DNA of 9,718 nt from Chloroflexia bacterium (GTDB lineage Bacteria > Chloroflexota > Chloroflexia > Thermomicrobiales > JALYUS01), in NCBI GenBank assembly GCA_025928215.1, contig JAICJW010000145.1, positions 1 to 9,718 on the forward strand, in the 5' to 3' direction. The notes under the pieces were generated by a model that did no database searches, had not been told where the DNA came from, and saw only the letters and a program-made list of their open reading frames with translations. The position numbers and the translations under genes were made by a program. Below are positions 1-6,753 of the stretch, piece after piece. Every line of letters begins with the position of its first letter. The stretch's first letter is position 1.

Positions 1-87
1 CAGGCGGTGGGCGCGGCCGCCTTCCTCGCCAAGCCCTTCGATCTCGACGCGGTCAACCGCCTGGTCGCCCGGCACCTCGCCGGCTGA
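1..87 (+). CDS. Response regulator receiver domain, C-terminal end (partial)
   Basis: The window opens inside this gene, and only the last 28 codons plus a TGA stop are visible. The peptide reads QAVGAAAFLAKPFDLD and continues to a short amphipathic helix ending RHLAG. The Ala-x-x-Phe-Leu-x-Lys-Pro-Phe pattern is the end of a CheY-like receiver domain: the Lys is the conserved beta-5 lysine, followed by the cis-proline and helix alpha-5. The protein stops right after alpha-5, so no output domain follows, although one could lie upstream. It is 98 bases ahead of a KaiC-like ATPase on the same strand; such receiver-KaiC pairs are common in signalling cassettes. Identity rests on one motif, so sub-family and partner kinase cannot be given. 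Confidence 0.75.
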   Translation, partial: QAVGAAAFLAKPFDLDAVNRLVARHLAG

Positions 88-110
88 TCGCACACCCCGT
101 CGCATTCTGC

Positions 111-142
111 TACGATGCGGCACCGTTACGATGCGGCACCGT
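111..142. repeat. Perfect 16-bp tandem repeat upstream of the KaiC-like gene
   Basis: The unit TACGATGCGGCACCGT occurs at 111-126 and again, without a gap, at 127-142. It lies in the 98-base space between the response-regulator stop (87) and the ATPase start (186). Each copy begins with TACGAT, which resembles a -10 box, but I see no convincing -35 partner 16-18 bases upstream of either. It may be a recent slippage duplication or a duplicated regulator binding site; the sequence alone does not decide. Confidence 0.9.
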
Positions 143-185
143 CGCGCGGACAGCGCCGATCACGGGAAATGGGGAGTACACTGCT

Positions 186-1646
186 ATGCCGAACACATCG
201 CCCACCGGCGTGCCCAACCTCGACGAGATCCTCGGCGGCGGGATGCCGAACCGCGCCATGGTCCTGATCATCGGCGTCCCCGGCACCGGCAAGACGATCC
301 TCGCCGAGCAGATCGCCGTCCACCACGCCCGGGAGGGACAGCGCGCCCTGATCTTCACCGCCCTCTCCGAGTCGCATGAGCAGATGCTCGCCGGCCTCGC
401 CGACCTCTCTTTCGCCGACCCCGCCCTGATCGGCGACCGGCTGCGCTTCTACAGCGTGCAGTCCGCGCTCGACCAGGGGCTGGAGGCGGTGGTCGAGCTG
501 ATCGTCGACACCGCCCGCGCCGAGCGCGCCGCGATGGTCGTCCTCGACGGCTTCCACGGCATCGCCGGCTTCGCCGAGCGGGAGTACCAGGTCAACCAGT
601 TCCTCTACACGCTGCGCTCCCGGCTCGCCCTGCTGAATGTCACCACCTTGGTCACCTACGAGACCGGCACCGAGCTCCGCCACGAGTCGGGCACGCTGAC
701 GATCGCCGACGGGATCATCGTCCTGCACAACGCGCTGGCGGGCGAGCGGCACCACCGCTGGCTCGAGGTGAACAAGCTGCGCGGCATGGCCCACCTCGAC
801 GGGCTGCACACGCTGACGATCACCGGCGACGGCATCACCTGCTATCCCCGCCAGGAGGCGGCCTACCGCCCGAAGGAATACGCGGTGGAGGAGGGGCGGG
901 CGACCCTCGGCCTGCCCGAGCTGGACGCGGTGCTCGGCGGGGGGCTCAACTGCGGGACGGCGACCTTCCTGGCGGGCAGCCCCGGGACCGGCAAGACCCT
1001 CACCGCACTGCACTTCGTGATGGCGGGGGCCGCGGCGGGGGAGCCGGGGCTGTTCGTCGGGCTGACGGAGAGCGCGGGGCAGCTCTACGCCAAGGCGCGC
1101 GCCTTCGGGCTGGACCTGCGCGGCGCGGTCGAGCGCGGCGCGGTGTCGCTGCTGATCATCCCGCCCGCCCGCCTGGACGTGGACATCCTGGCGACCGAGA
1201 TCCGGGGGCGGGTCGAGGGGCTGGGCATCAAGCGGGCGGTGATCGACTCGATGGCCGTCGTGGAGCAGGAGGTACCCTTCCCCAAGCGCGCACCGCGCTA
1301 CGTGTCGTCGCTGCTGGACTACCTGCGCGAACATGGGGTGACGACGATCCTGACGCAGGAGAGCGGCGCCTTCGACGGCGGCAGGATCAGCGACGCGCTG
1401 GCGGCGGTGCTGTCGGACAACCTGGTGATCCTCCAGTGGGTCGAGTACGAGGGGCGGATATATCGCATCCTCTCGGTGCGGAAGATGCGCCAGAGCGCCT
1501 TCGACCCGGGGCTGCGCGAGTTCCGGATCGCGGACGGGGTGGTGCGGGTGCTGCCGCTTGATGAGAGCGGGATCGAGACGATGGGGGGGATCGCGATGCA
1601 GGAGCGGCGGGAGGCGCGGATCGCCCGGCGGAACCGGCCGGAGTAG
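186..1646 (+). CDS. KaiC-family double-domain ATPase
   Basis: A 486-aa RecA/KaiC-type ATPase with two tandem domains, roughly residues 1-235 and 236-465, close to the length of cyanobacterial KaiC. Each half opens with the family signature (LDEILGGGMP, LDAVLGGGL) and has a Walker A motif: GVPGTGKT at 30-37 and GSPGTGKT at 264-271. Walker B aspartates are in VVLDGFHG (D121) and AVIDSM (D354). After the first core strand of each half, KaiC usually has two catalytic glutamates; here one is kept, in LSES (E62) and LTES (E295). By eye, the KaiC CII autophosphorylation pair Ser431/Thr432 falls on Ala407/Val408 ahead of SDNLVILQWVE, so clock-type autophosphorylation looks absent. This suggests a KaiC-like signalling ATPase rather than a clock protein. 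The ATG at 186 has GGGGAG at 171-176. It is probably cytoplasmic and works with the upstream response regulator (inferred from position). Confidence 0.93.
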   Translation: MPNTSPTGVPNLDEILGGGMPNRAMVLIIGVPGTGKTILAEQIAVHHAREGQRALIFTALSESHEQMLAGLADLSFADPALIGDRLRFYSVQSALDQGLEAVVELIVDTARAERAAMVVLDGFHGIAGFAEREYQVNQFLYTLRSRLALLNVTTLVTYETGTELRHESGTLTIADGIIVLHNALAGERHHRWLEVNKLRGMAHLDGLHTLTITGDGITCYPRQEAAYRPKEYAVEEGRATLGLPELDAVLGGGLNCGTATFLAGSPGTGKTLTALHFVMAGAAAGEPGLFVGLTESAGQLYAKARAFGLDLRGAVERGAVSLLIIPPARLDVDILATEIRGRVEGLGIKRAVIDSMAVVEQEVPFPKRAPRYVSSLLDYLREHGVTTILTQESGAFDGGRISDALAAVLSDNLVILQWVEYEGRIYRILSVRKMRQSAFDPGLREFRIADGVVRVLPLDESGIETMGGIAMQERREARIARRNRPE

Positions 1647-1754
1647 CGCGTCGTTCGGGGCAGCAGCTCGCGCCGGAGAATGGGAAAAAGACGACACGGC
1701 CCCTTGTCTTGCTCAGAAGAGTAGGACGTGGTGAAAAAGGAGGTAGCCAGTGCA

Positions 1755-1778
1755 CGGGCATGTGCGCTGATCGGCGGG
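1755..1778 (+). repeat. Left imperfect inverted repeat of the IS1182-type element
   Basis: Begins CGGGCATGTGCGCTG and continues ATCGGCGGG. Its partner is the right end at 3341-3359 read on the other strand. The shared blocks are GGGCA near the tip and ATCGGCG; bases 1761-1765 have no counterpart on the right. This end lies downstream of the transposase stop (1821). Confidence 0.6.
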
Positions 1779-1820
1779 AATCGCCGACGAACATTTGTAA
1801 TGCCATACCGGAACGGCGCT

Positions 1821-3275
1821 TCAAATCAGCATCGCACTCGTTTTCGGCTTCAAATCGGCGCACCCGGTCGCACCATCCGGCCAGGGGCGCCGTCCCCAGC
1901 CCTTCGCGCTCAATAACCGCTTCAGATTCTGTCCCGCCGCGATGAACAGCCCCTCCATGTTCACCTTCGTCAGCCCGCGTAACCGGTACTGCCGCATCCC
2001 ATGCCACTGTTTCGCTTCCCCGAAGAGCGGCTCGATCCAGACCTTCCGTTTGCGCATCGCCTTCTTGTACTCCTCGGTCTCGTGGTAGCCCCGCACGCGG
2101 TCGAGATAGTCGGCGTCGAAGGAGCGCGCGATCCCGCGCCCGTGCTCTCCTGGCGTGCAGGCCGCCTTGACCGGGCAAGCGTTGCACACCGCGGCATCCG
2201 CTTGATAGCGGACGACCTTGCGGGCGGTGCGGTTCATCTTATTGCGGCGCAGTGTCGCACCCTGCGGGCACAGGTAGATGTCCCGCTCCGCATCGTACGT
2301 GAACAAGGACGGGCCGTAGTAGGGCGTGCGCTGGCCCCAATCAGGCAACGGGATGTAAGCGCGGATGCCGCTCTCCTCGATCTGCCGGATGTTCTCCGCC
2401 GTGCCATACGTCGTGTCGGCGATCACCCGTTTGGGGCGCACCTTCCACCGGAAGATCGCGCGTCGCAGGAGGGGGAGCATCGGCGCGTTCTCCATCACAT
2501 CGGCCGGCGTCACCAGCGCATTGAGGATGATCCGCGCCTTGCCGCCGTCGATCACGTAGTGATTGTGGAACCCCAAGGCCGCCTTCTGCCCGCTCGTCCG
2601 CATCGCCACGGCGTCCGGGTCGGTCGTGCTCACCTGCCGGTCGCTCTTGCGCTCGTAGCCGTCGGACGCCGATCGCTCGGGATCGAGGCGGCATTCCTCC
2701 AACAAGTCCCAGCGCGCATCGTTCATCTCCCACAGCGTGGTGGGCGGCTCCGCCGGCTCGAGCGCCGCCAGGTGCTCCTCGGTGAGCAGGCGTAACCGCG
2801 GGATCAGCGAGTCCATGGAGGCAGTGGCGCGTATTCTCGTCGCGTCGAAGATCAGCTCGTCGCCGCGCACGAGCCCCGCCGTGACGCATTGCTCGGTGAT
2901 CGTCTCGAAGAAACGGCGGAAGACCGGCAATCCCAACCGGGCACGAATCTTACTCAGAGAGGAGTGATCGGGCAGCGGTTCGTCCATGTTGTAGCCCGCA
3001 TACCACCGCATCGCCAGGTTATAGCTCGCCTGCTCGAGCAGCTTCCGCTCGGAGCGGATGCCCTCGAAAAACATCAGCAGGTGGAGTTTGAAGAAGACGA
3101 TCGGGTCGATGGAAGGACGACCGCCACTGGCGTAGCAATCGGCGGCGAGCGCGCGGACGAAGGAGAGGTCGAGGACGCGGTGCAGATGTCGGTAAAAGTG
3201 ATCCTTCGGCACGTAGGACTCGATCGCGATCAGGACGGGCCGGTCGAGATCACGGGTCTTCGGCGGACCGAGCAT
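1821..3275 (-). CDS. IS1182-family DDE transposase
   Basis: A 484-aa cut-and-paste transposase. An N-terminal DUF772-type helical region (about residues 10-125) contains GGRPSIDPIVFFKL and the motif LPDHSSLSKIRARLG. The RNase H-fold catalytic core follows, with the likely DDE triad at D144 (LIFDATRIRA), D287 (VIADTTYGTAENI) and E415 (WIEPLFGEAK); E420 is a less likely third acid. A cysteine cluster (C336, C364, C367, C373) between the second Asp and the Glu looks like a zinc knuckle. The C-terminal LTKVNMEGLFIAAGQNLKRLL stretch is typical of IS1182. The frame stays open upstream to an ATG at 3320. I chose the ATG at 3275 because AGGGAGGT lies five bases before it and homologues usually begin near here. 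No frameshift or stop is seen, so it could be active. Confidence 0.92.
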   Translation of the reverse strand: MLGPPKTRDLDRPVLIAIESYVPKDHFYRHLHRVLDLSFVRALAADCYASGGRPSIDPIVFFKLHLLMFFEGIRSERKLLEQASYNLAMRWYAGYNMDEPLPDHSSLSKIRARLGLPVFRRFFETITEQCVTAGLVRGDELIFDATRIRATASMDSLIPRLRLLTEEHLAALEPAEPPTTLWEMNDARWDLLEECRLDPERSASDGYERKSDRQVSTTDPDAVAMRTSGQKAALGFHNHYVIDGGKARIILNALVTPADVMENAPMLPLLRRAIFRWKVRPKRVIADTTYGTAENIRQIEESGIRAYIPLPDWGQRTPYYGPSLFTYDAERDIYLCPQGATLRRNKMNRTARKVVRYQADAAVCNACPVKAACTPGEHGRGIARSFDADYLDRVRGYHETEEYKKAMRKRKVWIEPLFGEAKQWHGMRQYRLRGLTKVNMEGLFIAAGQNLKRLLSAKGWGRRPWPDGATGCADLKPKTSAMLI

Positions 3276-3340
3276 AGCGCACCTCCCTGGCTGATAAAGG
3301 GAGAAAATGCTACCGCTCACGCCTCTCGATTATCAACAAC

Positions 3341-3359
3341 CTCGCCGATTATGTGCCCC
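3341..3359 (-). repeat. Right imperfect inverted repeat of the IS1182-type element
   Basis: Read on the reverse strand it begins GGGGCACATAATCGGCGAG. It lies 66-84 bases upstream of the transposase start and pairs with the left end at 1755-1778. Just inside, the reverse strand reads GGTTGTTGATAA, a block that recurs near 6299-6322. Confidence 0.6.
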
Positions 3360-3363
3360 TGCA

Positions 3364-3716
3364 GCGGAAAACGGTTCGGATAATGCCGGTGTCTCAGCCT
3401 TATATCGAAACAACATGGGAAGGGCGTTAAGTACAGTTAGACGAATCGGCAGGATCTCACGAAGGCAAATGGAGTCTCATCGAAAGCGACGGCGTTGGCA
3501 GTCCAGTGAGACGCTTAGTGTTTCAGGAGGGCCGCAGATCGGACTGAGGCGCAAGCATGAGGCTATATGCGATTGCGACGCTTTTGCCACGTCCTCGCTT
3601 CCATTGTTGCACTATCGCGATGCGCCACGCGGTACGTTTGCATCGTCGGCGATGCCGTCGGCGAGGAAGGAATGCGCGGTGGCTGTCGATACACAACCTC
3701 TAGCGACGAGGACGAG
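3364..3716. other. Intergenic region between the IS element and the ABC exporter
   Basis: About 350 bases with no recognisable gene. It appears more AT-rich than the genes on either side and does not show their strong third-position GC bias. Frames open here give no family-like protein. The promoter of the ABC operon must lie here or be supplied by the IS, but no convincing -35/-10 pair is seen. The exporter frame stays open upstream to 3567, but that part is composition-atypical and is not taken as coding. Confidence 0.6.
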
Positions 3717-4619
3717 ATGGATGCGATCATCGCCACCGAACGGCTGACGAAGCGCTACGGCAAGCAGCGTGGCATCACCGATCTCACGCTGGACGTTCGC
3801 GCAGGCGAAGTCTTCGGATTTCTCGGGCCGAACGGTGCGGGCAAGACGACGACCATCCGCCTCCTCCTCGATTTCATCCGCCCGACGAGCGGCCGCGCGG
3901 CGATCTTGGGGCAGGATACCCATCAGCACAGTGTCGCGATCCGGCGGCGCATCGGCTACCTGCCCGGCGATCTCGGCCTCTACGAGCGCATGACCGGGCA
4001 CGACCTCCTCAGCTACTTCGCGCACCTGCGCGGCGGTGTCGATCCGGCATATGTGCGCCTGCTGGCGGAGCGGTTCGCGGTCGATCTGAATCGGCCAATC
4101 CGCACGCTCTCCCGCGGGAACAAGCAGAAGATCGGGCTCGTACAGGCGCTGATGCACCGGCCCGAGTTGCTGATCCTCGACGAACCGACGAGCGGCCTCG
4201 ATCCGCTGATGCAGCACACCTTCCAGACCCTTATCCGGGAGATCGCCGCCGAAGGTCGCACGGTCTTCCTCTCCTCGCACGCGCTCGCGGAGGTGGAACT
4301 GATCGCCGACCGCGTCGGCATTATCCGCGCCGGTGAACTGGCTGTCGTGCAGGAGATCGGGGCGTTGAAGGAGCAGGCACTGCGGCGGCTGGAGATCCAC
4401 TTTGCCCGCCCCGTGCCGCCGGAATTCTTCCACACTATTCCCGGTGTGCGGGATGTCGCCGTGGACGGTCACGTGCTGCGCTGCACAGTGAGCGGCTCGG
4501 TGGACGCGCTGATCAAAGCCGCGGCGCGCTACGAGGTGGAGAACATCACGAGCCACGAGCCGGACCTTGAGGAGATCTTCCTCACCTACTTCCACGAGGG
4601 GACCCGCGATGCTGCGTAA
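3717..4619 (+). CDS. ABC-2 type transporter ATP-binding protein
   Basis: A 300-aa nucleotide-binding subunit of an exporter in the CcmA/DrrA-like class. It hydrolyses ATP on the cytoplasmic face to drive the permease encoded next. Motifs in order: Walker A GPNGAGKT (37-44), Q-loop region GYLPGDLGLY (80-89), signature LSRGNKQK (131-138), Walker B LLILDE (151-156), D-loop SGLD (159-162) and the switch histidine in SSHAL (H188). The C-terminal extension ends EPDLEEIFLTYF, as usual for this class. The Q-loop position holds Gly84 rather than Gln, a variant often seen in this group. The frame is open back to 3567, but I place the start at the ATG at 3717, preceded by GAGGA and matching the usual family N-terminus. 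Its stop overlaps the permease start by 11 bases, so the two are one operon with coupled translation. The substrate cannot be read from sequence. Confidence 0.93.
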   Translation: MDAIIATERLTKRYGKQRGITDLTLDVRAGEVFGFLGPNGAGKTTTIRLLLDFIRPTSGRAAILGQDTHQHSVAIRRRIGYLPGDLGLYERMTGHDLLSYFAHLRGGVDPAYVRLLAERFAVDLNRPIRTLSRGNKQKIGLVQALMHRPELLILDEPTSGLDPLMQHTFQTLIREIAAEGRTVFLSSHALAEVELIADRVGIIRAGELAVVQEIGALKEQALRRLEIHFARPVPPEFFHTIPGVRDVAVDGHVLRCTVSGSVDALIKAAARYEVENITSHEPDLEEIFLTYFHEGTRDAA

Positions 4620-5406
4620 CGTCTTCGCCAAGACCCTGCGGGACGAATCCCGCCCGCTCTTCTGGTGGGCAATCGGGATCGGCGCGCTGACGCTGTATTT
4701 ACTGCTCTTCTATCCGACGGTGCGGGATAACTCCAGCTACGCTGAACTCCTCAAGGCGATGCCGGAATCGATGAAGGCGATGCTCAACCTCGTCGAGGAC
4801 CCGACGACGCCTGCGGGCTATGTGAACGCGGAGTTCCTCGGCCTCACCGCGCCACTCCTCTTCATGATCAACGCCATCGCGCAGGGCGCGCACGCTATCG
4901 CGGGCGAGGAGGAGCGCGGCACCCTCGACCTGCTGCTCGCGAACCCGGTGCCGCGGTCGAAGGTCGTCATCGAGAAGTTCGCCGCGATCTGCGTCGTCGT
5001 CGGCGTGCTCGGGCTGCTGATCTGGCTCCTGCTCTGGCTCGGCGGCATGGTGGTCGGCATGCATATCGGCGCGGGCCATCTGGCCGCGGCGACGGTGAAC
5101 ATGATGCTGCTCGGCCTCTTCTTCGGCGCGCTGGCGCTCTGCATCGGCAGCGCGAGTGGGAAACGAGGGCTGAGTATCGGCATCGCGGCGGCGGTCGGCA
5201 TCGTCAGTTTCGTCTGGAACTCCACGGCATCCACCGTTGCTGCGATGAAGCCGTGGCGCGTGATCTCGCCCTTCTACCACTACCTCGCCGGTGAGCCGCT
5301 GCGGCGCGGCTTCGATGTCGGACATGCGGCGGTGCTCGTCGCGGGGATTGTGCTCTTCCTCGCATTCGCGGTGTTCGCCTTCGACCGCCGCGATCTCGCA
5401 GCCTAG
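4609..5406 (+). CDS. ABC-2 type transporter permease
   Basis: A 265-aa integral membrane protein forming the channel of the exporter powered by the preceding ATPase. Hydrophobic segments are visible at about residues 17-36, 77-97, 125-147, 158-181, 188-205 and 239-258, giving six helices, the normal ABC-2 number. The conserved cytoplasmic motif after helix 2 is present (GEEERGTLDLLLANPVPR, about 99-116). The N-terminus MLRNVFAKTLRDESRPLFWW is typical of this family. The ATG at 4609 lies inside the last codons of the ATPase gene, with GAGGGG about ten bases before it; an ATG 14 codons upstream in the same frame (4567) is less likely. The gene ends with TAG at 5404, and the same frame runs on, open, into the degenerate CMD gene. 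The operon may export a drug, lipid or ion; nothing in the sequence narrows this. Confidence 0.92.
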   Translation: MLRNVFAKTLRDESRPLFWWAIGIGALTLYLLLFYPTVRDNSSYAELLKAMPESMKAMLNLVEDPTTPAGYVNAEFLGLTAPLLFMINAIAQGAHAIAGEEERGTLDLLLANPVPRSKVVIEKFAAICVVVGVLGLLIWLLLWLGGMVVGMHIGAGHLAAATVNMMLLGLFFGALALCIGSASGKRGLSIGIAAAVGIVSFVWNSTASTVAAMKPWRVISPFYHYLAGEPLRRGFDVGHAAVLVAGIVLFLAFAVFAFDRRDLAA

Positions 5407-5982
5407 GCGACCACAACGACCGCGCCGGAGCGGGCGCGGGGTCTGCGCCGGCTCCTCTTGGCGACCGAGAAGCGGCGCGATGACGGCAACGCCTCCGGCA
5501 TCGCGCAGGTCCTCCTCGCCGACCTTGGCCTCGCCGTGCGCGCCCTCTGGCTGTACCGCTATCTCCACGAGCGGAGACGCTCCCCGCTCACGCGGCTGCA
5601 GCGCGAGATGGTCGCGACGGTGGTCAACGGCCTCATCGGCGGCGCCCCGTGACTGGGCATGCACACGGCGGCCGTGCGCCGCTTGACGGGGGACGAGCAC
5701 CTCGGCATGGGCTTCGCCACCACCTGGCCGACGTACGACCTCGACGCGAAGACCGGCGCCCTGCTGGGCTATGCCAGGCTGCTGACGGAGAGCCCCATGC
5801 GCGTCGATGACGCCGCGATCGAGACGCTGCGGTCCGCCGGGTGGGAGGAGCGGGGCATCTACGCGGCCACCGCGCTGATCGCCTTCTTCAACTTCACGGG
5901 CCGCATGGAGGCCGCCTCGGGCCTGCCGCCGGACCAGATCCCGCCCGGCGCACCGTTCCTGCGCGCCCTGCCGAAGGCGTAG
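5407..5982 (+). pseudogene. CMD/AhpD-like gene with TGA at the active-site cysteine (pseudogene, or possible selenoprotein)
   Basis: Two in-frame pieces, about 5458-5649 and 5653-5982, together resemble a carboxymuconolactone decarboxylase/alkylhydroperoxidase D-like protein of about 174 aa. The first contains LTRLQREMVATVVNGLIGG and the second GMHTAAVRRLTGDEHL followed by typical CMD helices (ALLGYARLLTESP, ALIAFFNFTGRME). Working CMD proteins have Glu, then 12 residues on Cys, 3 further on Cys, and 4 further on His. Here the spacing is exact (Glu of QREM, His of GMH), but the first Cys is Gly (GGC) and the second is TGA at 5650-5652. With no indel, the frame is intact while the peroxidatic centre is lost. 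There is no ATG; TTG at 5458 is the best start, and the frame is open back to the permease stop. Most likely a decaying gene. The alternative is Sec insertion at TGA, helped by a hairpin at 5656-5680. Confidence 0.7.
5656..5680 (+). other. Hairpin just downstream of the in-frame TGA
   Basis: The core stem is CACGG (5664-5668) with CCGTG (5672-5676) around loop CGG (5669-5671). It can extend to GC (5661-5662) with GC (5678-5679) across one A-C mismatch. Sixteen bases separate the TGA from the apical loop, and the loop has G as its second base. Both lie within the known pattern for bacterial SECIS elements. In such GC-rich coding DNA a hairpin of this size can easily arise by chance. Confidence 0.25.
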
Positions 5983-6222
5983 CGGTGTGTACCCGGGACG
6001 CGCAGCCGGGGGTGGATGCTGCCTATCGAGGCGGTAGCGTCTTATAAACGTTCGTTTCCCGAGAGTAGAACAGCGTGACGCTAACCATAAGGAGCGGTAG
6101 TCCATCGCGAGTTGCCGGATCGTTTCAGAAGCAAGTAGCGCAACGAAACGGCACAGAACGCCCGAGCCTGGTGAAAATCCTCGCAGAGTAGCTTAGCCGC
6201 CCTCGTATGCTGCTGTAGAAGC

Positions 6223-6243
6223 CGATTTTCGGGCGATTTCGGG
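6223..6243. repeat. Short imperfect tandem repeat
   Basis: CGATTTTCGGG (6223-6233) is followed directly by CGATTTCGGG (6234-6243), the same unit less one T. It sits in the gene-free stretch and probably arose by slippage; no function is evident. Confidence 0.7.
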
Positions 6244-6298
6244 CTGCTTGGTCGATCAGATGGTCGCTTTCGATGCCATGCGGAGCCTGGGAGCGCAT

Positions 6299-6322
6299 TT
6301 ATCAACAGCCTCAGTAGTTATG
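6299..6322. repeat. IS-end-like motif related to the right end of the IS1182-type element
   Basis: TTATCAACA, one purine, CCTC, five bases, TTATG occurs here and, with identical spacing, at 3330-3353 in the right end of the intact element. Eighteen of the 23 positions other than the R (A or G) site are identical. No transposase adjoins it. It may be a relic end of a related, now deleted, element. Confidence 0.4.
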
Positions 6323-6635
6323 AGAAGGAGAGGGAAAGAACCATATCAGACTGGATCGGGAGAATGGTTCCGGAAATAGTGCTGCCAGAGCCTTTTTTGG
6401 AACCACCTCTGTGACTGACAAGGACGTGCGACGGCCGGGAATAGTCATCTCAGGAACCAAAAGACACACTGGGCCTCCCAGGTCACTCGGTACTCGTGCA
6501 GTTGTGGCAAGCGCCGCTAAGTAGGTAGACAATCGAACTTGGACGAGGTCACCCCTGCGAGATGCAGTAGCTGCTCGGGCGTGCGGTCGTCGAGCCCTGC
6601 CACCGCCCGTGCCACGACTTCGTCCCCATCGGCCT

Positions 6636-6684
6636 CCGCCCCACAGCCGCGACCACCCGTTGCAGCTCCCGCCCCACAGCCGCG
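6636..6684. repeat. 16-bp direct repeat, 33-bp period
   Basis: CCGCCCCACAGCCGCG occurs at 6636-6651 and 6669-6684. The spacing of 33 bases is a multiple of three. It lies in the GC-rich tail downstream of the IS630-like fragment (in its reading direction), where no transposase similarity remains, so it may mark local duplication during decay. Confidence 0.7.
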
Positions 6685-6753
6685 CAGGGCATCAACTCCG
6701 GCGCCCGAAACGGCAGCGGCAGGTTCGCCACCCCACCGCCGCTGCCCGCTCCC

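Larger units (their letters stand above)
1755..3359 (-). mobile_element. IS1182-type insertion sequence, apparently complete
   Basis: An element of about 1.6 kb carrying a single full-length DDE transposase on the - strand. The ends form an imperfect inverted repeat: CGGGCA at the left (1755) and, on the reverse strand, GGGGCA at the right (3359), each followed by a block ending ATCGGCG. The left copy has five extra bases between these two blocks. TGCA lies directly outside both ends (1751-1754 and 3360-3363) and may be a 4-bp target duplication; because TGCA is palindromic it could instead be part of the inverted repeat. Length and single-gene layout fit IS1182. The element sits between the KaiC gene and the ABC exporter and does not interrupt a recognisable gene. 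Exact ends are uncertain by a few bases. Confidence 0.75.
5983..6538. other. Gene-free, more AT-rich intergenic stretch
   Basis: About 550 bases without a recognisable coding region. The open frames on the - strand (6081-6305 and 6311-6532) match no family I know and lack strong GC bias at third positions. The region holds a short tandem repeat (6223-6243), an IS-end-like motif (6299-6322), a palindrome AAACG-TT-CGTTT at 6046-6057, and GGAACCA twice (6399-6405, 6453-6459) with its inverse TGGTTCC at 6365-6371. It appears lower in GC than its surroundings and is probably non-coding or imported debris. Confidence 0.55.

Noticed and set aside
126..1697. 523-codon open frame on the - strand opposite the KaiC-like gene
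   Set aside because: It is a shadow of the high-GC gene; the product is Arg/Gly/Glu/Val repetitive with no family resemblance, while the + strand has clear ATPase motifs.
2001..2795. 264-codon + strand open frame inside the transposase gene
   Set aside because: Antisense shadow of the DDE transposase; no ribosome site or family pattern.
3307..3747. 146-codon + strand open frame starting in the IS end and running into the exporter gene
   Set aside because: Begins within the inverted-repeat region, has mixed composition and no recognisable domain; the exporter is in another frame.
3612..4631. 339-codon open frame on the - strand opposite the ABC ATPase
   Set aside because: Shadow frame; the + strand carries every ABC motif in order.
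4699..6105. 468-codon open frame on the - strand opposite the permease and CMD genes
   Set aside because: Low-complexity Arg/Glu/His-rich product without motifs; it runs through intergenic DNA and mirrors the third-position GC bias of the + strand genes.
6365..6405. Inverted repeat TGGTTCC ... GGAACCA with a T-run inside
   Set aside because: The 7-bp arms are 27 bases apart and the T-run is in the loop rather than after the stem, so it is not an intrinsic terminator.
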